A DNA stretch of 12,767 nucleotides from an uncultured Bacilli bacterium (GCA_934700375.1 CAKUXT010000036.1:1-12767), one strand, 5' to 3'; shown: positions 7,368 to 12,767, counted from the stretch's first letter. Notes: a model not told the origin generated them from the letters alone. Made by a program: numbers and translations.

Positions 7368-9567
7368 AGATATCAAGATTCTTGACGAACTTCGCATTGG
7401 CGGAAATATATTCCTTACGAGGCTCGACATTTTCGCCCATCAGATCGATCAATGCATCATTGGCTTCCTGCATATCTTCGATCGTGACCTGAAGCATACG
7501 TCTATGATTCTTATCCATAGTCGTCTCATTGAGCTGACTAGGATCCATTTCACCTAAACCTTTATAACGCTGCAAAGCATATCTTGCATTGCTGGGAAGA
7601 TGAGACTTGATTCCTTCAAGCTCATCATCATTGAAGGCGTAATAATGATGTCCCTGATAGGTGAGACGGTAGAGAGGAGGCTGTGCGATATAGAGATGGC
7701 CTGTTTCGACAAGCGGTCTCATAAAGCGATAGAAGAAGGTCATCAACAGAATTCTGATATGGCTACCGTCGACATCAGCATCGGTCATGATGACGACTTT
7801 GTCATATTTGATTTTGCTGACATCGAACTGTTCGCCCTGTCCGGCACCGATAGCGGTGACCATGTTATAGATTTCAGCATTCTTTTCGATTCTCTGGGCC
7901 TGAGCCTTTTCGACATTGAGAATCTTACCTCTTAACGGAAGGATGGCCTGCGTTCTTGCGTCTCTTCCACGGACAGCGGAACCGCCTGCGGAGTTACCCT
8001 CGACGATGAAGAGTTCGCGTTCGCTGGGATCTTTGGAGATGCAGTCGACCAATTTGTCGGGAAGACCGCCGCCGACACCGAGTTTTCCCTGGGCGGCTGC
8101 TCTTGCTCTTTCTGCTGCTTTTCTTCCTTTGTATGCGGATTCGACTCTGCTATACCATGCCTTTCCTTCGGCAGGATGTTCCATGAGATATTCTTTTAAG
8201 AAGTCACCGACGATGGAGGATGTGATCTTTCTGACTTCATCGTTTCCGAGTTTGTCCTTGACCTGACCTTCGTACTGCGGGTTGGTGTGCTTGACACTTA
8301 AGACGACAGTCAGACCTTCTAAGCAGTCATCGCTTCTGAAGTTCTCGTCGTTGTCTTTCAGGAATCCTTTGGTGCGGAAGTAGTTGTTGAGCTCTCTTCC
8401 GATAGCAAGACGGAAACCTTCTTCGTGGGTTCCGCCGCCGTTGGTGCGGATGTTGTTGCAGAAGGAATTCATATTGAGAATACCGGATTTTGTCGGCTGG
8501 AATGCGGCTTCGACGATGACGGTTGTCGGTTTGACATCAAGTCCGCCGGTCTGAACGGTGGAAGCGCCGTTGCAATAGGGGATATCTTCGAAAACTCTGT
8601 CTTTGGATTCGTTGATGAAACGGACATATTCGGTGATGCCATCGTTGAAGCAATAATGAGCGGAGTGGACATTCTCCGGATCTCTGACATCATCGATTGT
8701 GATATCGACACCGCGAGTGAGATATGCGGTCTGTCTTAAATAAGTGGCGATTGTCGGGAAATCGAAAGTGGTGGTCTCTTTGAAGATCAAAGGATCGGGT
8801 GTGAACTCGACAGTCGTTCCTGTCTTGTCTTCCGGGCAGTCTCCGATGACTTCAAGTCCAGGAGCGATGGTGTGGCCGCCGTTTTCAAAACGGATTCTAT
8901 GAATCTTGCCATCGCGATAGACGGTGACTTCGACATAGGTGGACAAAGCGTTGACGGCTTTGACACCGATGCCGTGAAGACCACCTGAAATCTTGTATCC
9001 TGTCTTGTCGTTGAACTTTCCGCCTGCGTGAAGGATGGTGTAGACGGTTTCGACAGTGGAGATTTTGGAAGTGGGGTTGATATCGCAAGGAATACCACGG
9101 CCATCGTCTTCGACGCGGACTCTGTTGATCGGATTCTCCTTTGTGCCGGGGAGAATGGTGACCTTGATGTGTTTGCAGAATCCGGCCATCGCTTCATCGA
9201 TACCGTTATCGACGGCTTCTCTTACAAGATGATGAAGACCACGGCTGGAAGTTGTACCGATGTACATACCAGGACGCTGACGGACGGCTTCAAGTCCCTG
9301 AAGAATCTCGATGTCGGCTCCGGTGTAGTCATCCTTTGCCTTCATCTTGGCTTCTTCCTGGGCGGTGTTCATGTCGACGTGTTCGACATGCTGCTCTTCG
9401 AAGTCTTCTTCCTTCGGTTTTTCCTCGACTGTTTTTTCAACAGGCTTCTTATCACCACCGAGCTGTTCATCGCTAGCGACCTGAGCAACCTTTTTCTGCT
9501 GCTTTTCGAGTTCTTTCTGACGCTGCAATGCTTTTTCGTCAATCAGCTCTTTGTTTTCTTCATTCAT
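7366..9567 (-). CDS. gyrB: DNA gyrase subunit B
   Basis: A 733-aa ATPase subunit of DNA gyrase. The first 80 or so residues are a Lys/Glu/Gln-rich extension not found in the roughly 640-aa B. subtilis protein. The GHKL ATPase domain follows: IEILQGLEAVRQRPGMYIG (86-104), the Mg-binding Asn in VDNGIDEA (119-126), DDGRGIP (154-160) and GGLHGIGVKAVNA (195-207). The transducer contains GGGTHEEGF (377-385) and NPQYEGQVKDKLGN (429-442). The Toprim domain has EGNSAGGSA (523-531), with catalytic Glu523, and DADVDGSH (596-603). The tail has QRYKGLGEMDP (666-676). The Asp usually following EG (E. coli Asp426) is Asn525. AGGAGGT at 9576-9582 sets the ATG at 9567, which overlaps the recF stop by 8 nt. 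Confidence 0.98.
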   Translation of the reverse strand: MNEENKELIDEKALQRQKELEKQQKKVAQVASDEQLGGDKKPVEKTVEEKPKEEDFEEQHVEHVDMNTAQEEAKMKAKDDYTGADIEILQGLEAVRQRPGMYIGTTSSRGLHHLVREAVDNGIDEAMAGFCKHIKVTILPGTKENPINRVRVEDDGRGIPCDINPTSKISTVETVYTILHAGGKFNDKTGYKISGGLHGIGVKAVNALSTYVEVTVYRDGKIHRIRFENGGHTIAPGLEVIGDCPEDKTGTTVEFTPDPLIFKETTTFDFPTIATYLRQTAYLTRGVDITIDDVRDPENVHSAHYCFNDGITEYVRFINESKDRVFEDIPYCNGASTVQTGGLDVKPTTVIVEAAFQPTKSGILNMNSFCNNIRTNGGGTHEEGFRLAIGRELNNYFRTKGFLKDNDENFRSDDCLEGLTVVLSVKHTNPQYEGQVKDKLGNDEVRKITSSIVGDFLKEYLMEHPAEGKAWYSRVESAYKGRKAAERARAAAQGKLGVGGGLPDKLVDCISKDPSERELFIVEGNSAGGSAVRGRDARTQAILPLRGKILNVEKAQAQRIEKNAEIYNMVTAIGAGQGEQFDVSKIKYDKVVIMTDADVDGSHIRILLMTFFYRFMRPLVETGHLYIAQPPLYRLTYQGHHYYAFNDDELEGIKSHLPSNARYALQRYKGLGEMDPSQLNETTMDKNHRRMLQVTIEDMQEANDALIDLMGENVEPRKEYISANAKFVKNLDI

Positions 9568-10669
9568 TTGTTTTTACCTCCTGAATCTGTTGGTTTTTGT
9601 TTGTCTTGAACAAGGCATAGTCTTCGAATCCGCCACGGATTGTCGTTCCTGTGACGAACACTTGTTGGTTTTCGTTGTGGATGAGGGACAATAGGTTTCT
9701 GCATCTTCTGTCATCCAAATCCGATGTGACATCATCCAATAGTAGGATGGGTACATCGCCTAGCGTCTTGGCGAATTCGTCCAGAACAGCTAATTTCAGG
9801 CTCAAGGAAGCGAGTCTGTTCTCGCCTTGGCTTCCATATCCCGAAAGGCTGTTTCCGTCCAATACGCCTAACAAATCGTCTCTGTGAGGCCCAATGATTG
9901 TGACCTTCTTCAGACTCTCGTTTGACTTTGTCGATTCAAAGTATTTCATGGAGAGTTCCTGATAACGCCTCTGATCTGCTTCTAGCGGGCAGTTTGTCTT
10001 GTAGGATAAGGAGAAGTTTCTGTCTCCTTCTTGGAAAAGTAAGGAATAGTATCTGTTTGCACTTTTTGAAAGCTTTGCAATCAGATCGCTTCTGTCTTTG
10101 ACAATCCTGTAGGAAAGATTGATCAGCTCGTTTCTCAATACATCGATGACATCGCTGTCGTAATTCTGCTGCAGAGCAGTGTTTCTTTCTTTTAACAGCT
10201 TCTTGTATCTTCCGATAGCGAAGAGATATTGTGGGGACAATTGGCTGAGAGCCTCATCGAGGAATTTTCTTCTTGTCTCTGGATCATCTTTGAAGAAGAA
10301 GACAAGGGAAGGATCATAATAGACCGCCAATAGCTTTCTTAGAATCTTGGATAAGGAATTGACCTTTTCGCCATCGACGGCAAATACCTTGTAATTGCTG
10401 CCGATAAGGCATGATAGAGAGTGATCTTGATCATCTTTAGTGGAATGATACTCCAGATAGATTGATGCGGATTGTTCGCCTTTTCTGATAAGCTCACTGT
10501 TATCTGCTTTTCGAAAGCTTCTTCCGATCGTCAGATAATAGATGGCTTCGATGACATTGGTCTTACCTGTTCCGTTGTCTCCGGCAAGATAGATCCTGTC
10601 TTTCGGAAAGGAACAATCCAGATCTTCATAACAGCGGAAGTTATGAAGAACTAGTCTTTTGACATACAT
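9560..10669 (-). CDS. recF: DNA replication and repair protein RecF
   Basis: A 369-aa SMC-like ATPase that helps load RecA at single-strand gaps and stalled forks with RecO and RecR. The Walker A motif is GDNGTGKTN at 30-38, and the N-terminal MYVKRLVLHNFRCY (1-14) is typical. The conserved GPHRDD is at 260-265, the ABC-type signature YGSQGENR at 278-285, and Walker B ILLLDDV at 308-314 is followed by the D-loop SDLDDRR. Length matches the family (about 360-375 aa). The start overlaps yaaA by 19 nt and only a weak ribosome binding site is seen, so translation probably couples to yaaA. The stop overlaps gyrB by 8 nt. Confidence 0.96.
   Translation of the reverse strand: MYVKRLVLHNFRCYEDLDCSFPKDRIYLAGDNGTGKTNVIEAIYYLTIGRSFRKADNSELIRKGEQSASIYLEYHSTKDDQDHSLSCLIGSNYKVFAVDGEKVNSLSKILRKLLAVYYDPSLVFFFKDDPETRRKFLDEALSQLSPQYLFAIGRYKKLLKERNTALQQNYDSDVIDVLRNELINLSYRIVKDRSDLIAKLSKSANRYYSLLFQEGDRNFSLSYKTNCPLEADQRRYQELSMKYFESTKSNESLKKVTIIGPHRDDLLGVLDGNSLSGYGSQGENRLASLSLKLAVLDEFAKTLGDVPILLLDDVTSDLDDRRCRNLLSLIHNENQQVFVTGTTIRGGFEDYALFKTNKNQQIQEVKTNE
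9576..9582 (-). promoter_or_regulatory. Ribosome binding site of gyrB inside recF
   Basis: AGGAGGT on the - strand, 8 nt before the gyrB ATG and inside the last codons of recF. This strong site supports independent re-initiation despite the overlap. Confidence 0.75.
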
Positions 10670-10881
10670 ATCTGATATTTCTTTTCGTTGATGGTGATGA
10701 CATCACCGACTCTGATTTTCTTTCCACGTCTCTCTTCTTTTTCTCCGTTGAAGGTAACGTTGTTTTCGGCCAAGAAAATCTTTTCTTCTCCGCCTGTCTG
10801 AACAAGGTCCAAGAACTTCAGAATCTGACCAAGAGTGACATAGTCACCTTTGATGAAAATTGTTGTGTCATTCTTTGTCAT
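10651..10881 (-). CDS. yaaA: S4-domain RNA-binding protein YaaA
   Basis: A 76-aa protein of the YaaA family, a small S4-like RNA-binding fold usually encoded just before recF in Bacillota. The S4 core is visible in FIKGDYVTLGQILKFLDLVQ (9-28) and the basic segment GEKEERRGKKIRVGDVITI (46-64). Its exact role is unknown; its position suggests a link to ribosomes or to translation of the replication genes. The in-frame open frame extends upstream to 10971, but the ATG at 10881 is preferred because of the AAGGGGGGAT ribosome binding site next to it and because the extra 30 residues do not resemble the family. It is the first gene of the recF-gyrB-gyrA-serS operon. Confidence 0.9.
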   Translation of the reverse strand: MTKNDTTIFIKGDYVTLGQILKFLDLVQTGGEEKIFLAENNVTFNGEKEERRGKKIRVGDVITINEKKYQICMSKD

Positions 10882-10888
10882 AACATAT

Positions 10889-10896
10889 CCCCCCTT
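10889..10896 (-). promoter_or_regulatory. Ribosome binding site of yaaA
   Basis: AAGGGGGG on the - strand, 7 nt before the ATG at 10881. It is unusually G-rich and decides the start over the longer frame. Confidence 0.7.
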
Positions 10897-10921
10897 ATAA
10901 CATATTGTATTTTTATCAAAC

Positions 10922-10945
10922 ATATATATTATATATAATATATAT
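10922..10945. repeat. Perfect 24-bp A/T palindrome in the divergent promoter region
   Basis: All 12 base pairs of each half match, and only A and T are used. It overlaps the predicted -10 and start site of the leftward gyrase operon and lies 20 bp upstream of the -35 of the arsR-type gene. It could be an operator (SmtB/ArsR operators are AT-rich 12-plus-12 dyads) or an easily melted or cruciform element. Function is inferred only. Confidence 0.6.
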
Positions 10946-10971
10946 AGTAAAGGAAAGCCAAAAGTTGACAA
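10944..10971 (-). promoter_or_regulatory. Candidate promoter of the yaaA-recF-gyrB-gyrA-serS operon
   Basis: On the - strand, TTGTCA (10966-10971), a 16-nt spacer and TACTAT (10944-10949). The start would be near 10937, giving a leader of about 56 nt. A TATATA with a 19-nt spacer is an alternative -10. The -35 overlaps the -35 of the divergent arsR-type gene. Confidence 0.5.
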
Positions 10972-10994
10972 ATTTCATTGAAAAAGCGCATAAT
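10965..10994 (+). promoter_or_regulatory. Promoter of the ArsR-family gene
   Basis: A perfect TTGACA (10965-10970), an 18-nt spacer and CATAAT (10989-10994). The start would be near 11001. A second TATAAT at 11010-11015 lacks a matching -35. Confidence 0.6.
10973..10983. promoter_or_regulatory. Candidate operator between -35 and -10
   Basis: The short dyad TTTCATTGAAA (5-bp arms, 1-nt centre) lies exactly between the promoter elements of the arsR-type gene, where a bound repressor would block polymerase. This is a positional inference, as 5-bp dyads also occur by chance. Confidence 0.3.
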
Positions 10995-11040
10995 AGAAAA
11001 TGTTGATGGTATAATGAAAAACAGTATAGGAAACATAAAC

Positions 11041-11400
11041 ATGAACACTGAATTAGAACAGATCAAAGAAAACAGTCTTTCTGATATGACACTTGAAAAA
11101 CTGTCTTCTTTTTATTCGCTGTTTGCAGACAAAACGAGACTCACTTTGATTTGCTTGCTTAGCAACAACAAACTCTGTGTGAATGACATTGCAGAAATCA
11201 TGGAAATGTCACAGTCAAGAGTCTCCCATCAGCTTGCGGTCTTAAGAAAGCATGATATCGTCACTTTCTACAGACAGGGAAAACAGGTTCTTTACACTTT
11301 GACAGATAACCATATCAAAGATCTGTTCAATACAGGACTTGAACATATTTCTGAAAAAGACGAACAAGTCTATATCGATAAGAAAAAGCGAGAAAGATAA
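11041..11400 (+). CDS. ArsR/SmtB-family transcriptional repressor, SmtB-type alpha-5 metal site
   Basis: A 119-aa winged-helix regulator. Residues 20-95 match the ArsR fold: LSSFYSLFADKTRLTLICLL (21-40) and the recognition helix MSQSRVSHQLAVLRKHDIV (56-74). The alpha-3 metal motif is reduced to LCVNDIA (45-51), so the two-Cys arsenic or cadmium site is not complete. Instead Asp89, His91, His102 and Glu105 reproduce the residue types and spacing of the alpha-5 zinc site of SmtB (D104, H106, H117, E120). Zinc or a similar divalent ion is the likely inducer. ATGs exist at 11014 and 11041; 11041 has the better ribosome binding site (TAGGAAA) and gives the usual length. It is divergent from the gyrase operon with a shared promoter region; no metal transporter gene adjoins it in the window. 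Confidence 0.85.
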   Translation: MNTELEQIKENSLSDMTLEKLSSFYSLFADKTRLTLICLLSNNKLCVNDIAEIMEMSQSRVSHQLAVLRKHDIVTFYRQGKQVLYTLTDNHIKDLFNTGLEHISEKDEQVYIDKKKRER

Positions 11401-11411
11401 GAAAATATTAT

Positions 11412-11448
11412 AAAGGCAACCTGAAATAATACTTATGGGTTGCCTTTT
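11412..11448 (+). terminator. Terminator of the ArsR-family gene
   Basis: A perfect 10-bp stem, AAAGGCAACC (11412-11421) with GGTTGCCTTT (11438-11447), has a 16-nt loop and ends in a short T run. It lies 11 nt after the stop codon. Confidence 0.75.
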
Positions 11449-11458
11449 AAAACGGAAC

Positions 11459-11486
11459 AAAAAAATCCTTGGTTTCCCAAGGATTT
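11459..11486 (-). terminator. Terminator of tRNA-Lys
   Basis: On the - strand, AAATCCTTGG and CCAAGGATTT form a perfect 10-bp stem around a GAAA tetraloop. The T run that follows is the complement of the A run 11459-11465. It begins 11 nt after the CCA end of the tRNA. Confidence 0.9.
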
Positions 11487-11497
11487 GATTTGCACGA

Positions 11498-11573
11498 TGG
11501 TGGATCTTAAGAGACTCGAACTCTTGGCCCACTGATTAAGAGTCAGTTGCTCTACCAACTGAGCTAAAGATCC
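11498..11573 (-). tRNA. tRNA-Lys (anticodon CTT)
   Basis: A 76-nt cloverleaf on the - strand. The acceptor stem is GGATCTT/AAGATCC, the D arm GCTC-AGTTGGTA-GAGC, the anticodon stem ACTGA/TCAGT with loop CTCTTAA, the variable loop GGGCC, and the T arm AAGAG-TTCGAGT-CTCTT. Discriminator A and an encoded CCA end it. The anticodon at 11538-11540 reads CTT (lysine AAG codons). It is convergent with the arsR-type gene and has its own promoter and terminator. It marks the edge of the more AT-rich segment to its right. Confidence 0.97.
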
Positions 11574-11595
11574 AAGTGATTTTCAGTGCTTGTAA

Positions 11596-11624
11596 ATTAT
11601 AATACCTTAATCAATACAATGCAA
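11596..11624 (-). promoter_or_regulatory. Promoter of tRNA-Lys
   Basis: On the - strand, TTGCAT (11619-11624), a 17-nt spacer and a perfect TATAAT (11596-11601), placing the start about 15 nt before the mature tRNA 5' end. Confidence 0.75.
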
Positions 11625-11655
11625 GAAAAAAATTACAAATTTAGTTTTCATACCA

Positions 11656-11694
11656 AGTGCAACACCTAGGAGATTTCTTGAGGTGGGGTGCACT
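11656..11694. repeat. Interrupted inverted repeat with TGCA-type ends
   Basis: AGTGCA (11656-11661) pairs with TGCACT (11689-11694), and CACCT (11663-11667) with AGGTG (11681-11685), leaving a 13-nt loop. The right arm includes the GGGGTGCACT that is repeated in inverted form after the TrmB-family gene, so this may be the joined or eroded ends of a small mobile element. Confidence 0.5.
11685..11694. repeat. Left copy of the flanking inverted repeat
   Basis: GGGGTGCACT, the exact reverse complement of 12695-12704. The two copies enclose about 1 kb containing the TrmB-family gene. It resembles an insertion-sequence right end finishing in TGCA. Confidence 0.5.
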
Positions 11695-11721
11695 GCATAA
11701 TTTATTTTCCTACGAATTTTA

Positions 11722-11787
11722 AAAATATGATAATCGTAACACCTCAAATATAGGGTTTTAGCCTAAAGTCAGGTTTGATCATATTTT
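11722..11787. repeat. 10-bp inverted repeat enclosing 46 nt
   Basis: AAAATATGAT (11722-11731) and ATCATATTTT (11778-11787) are perfect complements. Inside is a small TAGG-N7-CCTA hairpin near 11751-11765. It could be a structured RNA or a protein-binding dyad; no known riboswitch motif is recognised. Confidence 0.4.
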
Positions 11788-11887
11788 ATTATTGACAATC
11801 TATTTAAAAGCAAAAATCAATTACACTCTATTTGAACTTTACTGCATTAATGATTTTTATATCAATACGCTATATTCATTATAACTA

Positions 11888-11915
11888 TTGAAATATACAA
11901 GGCCACTTTTATAAT
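11888..11915 (+). promoter_or_regulatory. Promoter of the TrmB-family gene
   Basis: TTGAAA (11888-11893), a 16-nt spacer and a perfect TATAAT (11910-11915). The start would be near 11922, giving a 16-nt leader containing the AAGGGG ribosome binding site at 11925-11930. Confidence 0.65.
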
Positions 11916-11939
11916 AGTGTCTATAAGGGGAAACACTAT
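11914..11939. promoter_or_regulatory. Candidate operator over the TrmB-family start region
   Basis: ATAGTGT (11914-11920) and ACACTAT (11933-11939) form a perfect 7-bp dyad with 12 nt between. It spans from the -10 to the start codon. Another CACT half-site lies at 11904-11907. The left arm is upstream of the predicted transcription start, so this is more likely a DNA site, perhaps for autoregulation, than an RNA hairpin. Confidence 0.4.
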
Positions 11940-12696
11940 GTTAGATAATGAAAATTATAAATTTCTCTTGGAGATCGGCTTCACTTTAAATGAAGCAAAA
12001 GTTTATTTGACTTTATTGCAAAATAGGTACTTAAATGGGTACGAAATAAGCAAACTTTCTAACGTATCTCGTTCTTTGGTTTATGACGTAATTGATAGAT
12101 TGGTTGCTAAAGGCTTCATTTTAAAAAGTGAAGGCCAGATAAATTATTATTGTGCTTTACCATATGATAAAGTTATTGAAAAAATCAGAAATGATAATAT
12201 TAATAAATTAAACGTAGCCAGAGAGAAATTGAAAAATTATTCTCGTATAGAAAATGAATCTGAGTATATTTTCAATATTAAAGGAATAGATGAATTCTTT
12301 AGCAAGGCAAATGATTTAATATTGAACGCTGAAAAAGAGATTTCTATTTCTATTTGGAAAGAAGACTTTCCTAAAATCGAGGAAAGTTTATCGATTGCTT
12401 CTAAAAAGGGCATTAAAATTTATATCTTTAGTTTTTCAGATATAACTTTTCCTTCCGGTGAGATATTTTCCTATCAACTTAAAGATCCAACCTCCTTATT
12501 TCCGTATAGAAGAATAAGCATAGTTGTTGATGGTAAGGAAGTGATTATCGGAGAAAACGCAGGAGATAAATCAATATGTGTTCTTTCCAAAAATCACGCT
12601 CTTGTCTCTATGACTACCGATGAAATTGTTCTTAATATTTTTTGGCTGAAATATATCAAATCAAAAGGCTTATTAAAAAACAATGCTACTTTGTAG
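11938..12696 (+). CDS. TrmB-family transcriptional regulator
   Basis: A 252-aa protein with the TrmB layout. The N-terminal winged helix contains IGFTLNEAKVYLTLLQNR (13-30), GYEISKLSNVSRSLVYDVIDR (34-54) and the wing near 60-74. A linker helix follows at about 78-102. The C-terminal effector domain, from about 110, includes EKEISISIW (132-140), ASKKGIKIYIFSF (154-166) and RISIVVDGKEVIIGE (192-206). Family members sense sugars or other small molecules and repress or activate uptake genes; the ligand here is unknown and no transporter adjoins it in the window. The ATG at 11938 is chosen over a GTG at 11917 because AAGGGG (11925-11930) lies 7 nt before it. Codons are more AT-rich than in the other genes, suggesting a different origin. 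The stop TAG directly abuts the right flanking repeat. Confidence 0.85.
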   Translation: MLDNENYKFLLEIGFTLNEAKVYLTLLQNRYLNGYEISKLSNVSRSLVYDVIDRLVAKGFILKSEGQINYYCALPYDKVIEKIRNDNINKLNVAREKLKNYSRIENESEYIFNIKGIDEFFSKANDLILNAEKEISISIWKEDFPKIEESLSIASKKGIKIYIFSFSDITFPSGEIFSYQLKDPTSLFPYRRISIVVDGKEVIIGENAGDKSICVLSKNHALVSMTTDEIVLNIFWLKYIKSKGLLKNNATL

Positions 12697-12704
12697 TGCA
12701 CCCC
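12695..12704. repeat. Right copy of the flanking inverted repeat
   Basis: AGTGCACCCC, the exact reverse complement of 11685-11694. Its first two bases are part of the TrmB-family stop codon. The following TGCACCCCTCTCACTGGACC resembles the TG-starting end of an IS3-type element, but no database comparison was possible. Confidence 0.5.
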
Positions 12705-12730
12705 TCTCACTGGACCAAGGAGCAATAGCA

Positions 12731-12767
12731 ATGATGGATGGATTCCAGGGAATCCATCCATCGGCGC
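12731..12767 (+). CDS. Possible 5' end of an unidentified gene (partial)
   Basis: AAGGAG at 12717-12722 lies 8 nt before an ATG at 12731. The frame stays open to the window edge and reads MMDGFQGIHPSA. Twelve residues are too few to identify a family. Its position about 35 bp inside a possible insertion-sequence end would suit the first open frame of such an element, but this is inference. The first codons form a strong palindrome. Confidence 0.35.
   Translation, partial: MMDGFQGIHPSA
12733..12762. repeat. 14-bp perfect inverted repeat at the start of the last open frame
   Basis: GATGGATGGATTCC (12733-12746) and GGAATCCATCCATC (12749-12762) pair completely around a 2-nt centre. No T run follows before the window ends, so it is not a standard terminator. 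It could restrain translation of the frame starting at 12731 or be a recombination or protein-binding site. Confidence 0.65.

Larger units (their letters stand above)
11625..11887. other. AT-rich gene-free stretch with nested inverted repeats
   Basis: Part of the 364-bp gap between the tRNA and the TrmB-family gene. No open frame with a start signal or family match is visible. It holds the hairpin at 11656-11694, the dyad TTGAGGTG (11678-11685) / CACCTCAA (11740-11747), the dyad at 11722-11787, two copies of AACACCT (11661-11667 and 11738-11744), and an isolated TTGACA at 11792-11797 without a convincing -10. Confidence 0.6.

Noticed and set aside
9028..9609. 193-codon open frame on the + strand opposite gyrB, with similar frames opposite gyrA
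   Set aside because: They mirror conserved gyrase codons, lack ribosome binding sites and match no protein family I know.
10651..10971. Longer yaaA with 30 extra N-terminal residues
   Set aside because: The strong ribosome binding site supports the ATG at 10881, and the extension would cover the predicted promoter and A/T palindrome.
10882..11000. Replication origin in the AT-rich gap before yaaA
   Set aside because: The AT palindrome and gyrase context are suggestive, but no DnaA-box cluster and no dnaA or dnaN gene are visible.
11242..11532. 96-codon open frame on the - strand over the ArsR gene end and the tRNA
   Set aside because: It runs through two terminators and a tRNA gene, so it cannot be a real coding region.
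11792..11821. Second promoter from the TTGACA at 11792
   Set aside because: No acceptable -10 lies 15-19 nt downstream.

Overview
The window looks like chromosomal DNA of a low-to-moderate GC Bacillota (Firmicute). The gene order yaaA-recF-gyrB-gyrA-serS, AGGAGG-type ribosome binding sites, U-tract terminators and a CCA-encoding tRNA gene all fit. Gene style and divergence suggest the Erysipelotrichia, but that is an inference.

Region 1 (about 1-1640, + strand) holds a CPBP-family membrane protease gene. It overlaps a gene of the Lgt (prolipoprotein diacylglyceryl transferase) family whose active-site loop is Cys-rich and atypical. Region 2 (1613-3193, - strand) is a single MATE-family exporter gene with its own promoter and a terminator; the terminator hairpin begins inside the 3' end of the lgt-like gene. 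Region 3 (3223-10971, - strand) is one tightly packed information-processing operon: yaaA, recF, gyrB, gyrA, serS. Its stop and start signals overlap or nearly touch through gyrA, and it ends in a strong terminator after serS. dnaA and dnaN, the usual upstream neighbours, are absent; upstream lies a divergent SmtB/CzrA-type ArsR repressor gene. The two divergent promoters share their -35 region next to a perfect 24-bp A/T palindrome, so the repressor may influence gyrase-operon transcription. GyrA and GyrB both carry long charged N-terminal extensions, and both have unusual residues at classic quinolone-resistance positions (GyrA position 87 = Met, GyrB position 426 = Asn, E. coli numbering).

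Region 4 (11041-11624) holds the arsR-type gene and its terminator, then a convergent tRNA-Lys(CTT) with promoter and terminator. Region 5 (11640-12767) is more AT-rich and looks like accessory DNA beside the tRNA. A 364-bp gene-free stretch is full of inverted repeats that could form mutually exclusive pairings. It leads into a TrmB-family regulator gene with a promoter and a dyad over the start site. A perfect 10-bp inverted repeat (GGGGTGCACT / AGTGCACCCC) flanks this segment. The right copy abuts the TrmB stop codon and is followed by a ribosome binding site and the start of an open frame running off the window. This resembles insertion-sequence ends, but no transposase domain is visible here.

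No CRISPR array, rRNA, complete transposase or convincing oriC was found. The best candidates for unusual biology are the ArsR/gyrase divergent control region, the altered gyrase pair, the Lgt-like enzyme with a Cys-rich loop, and the repeat-bounded TrmB segment.
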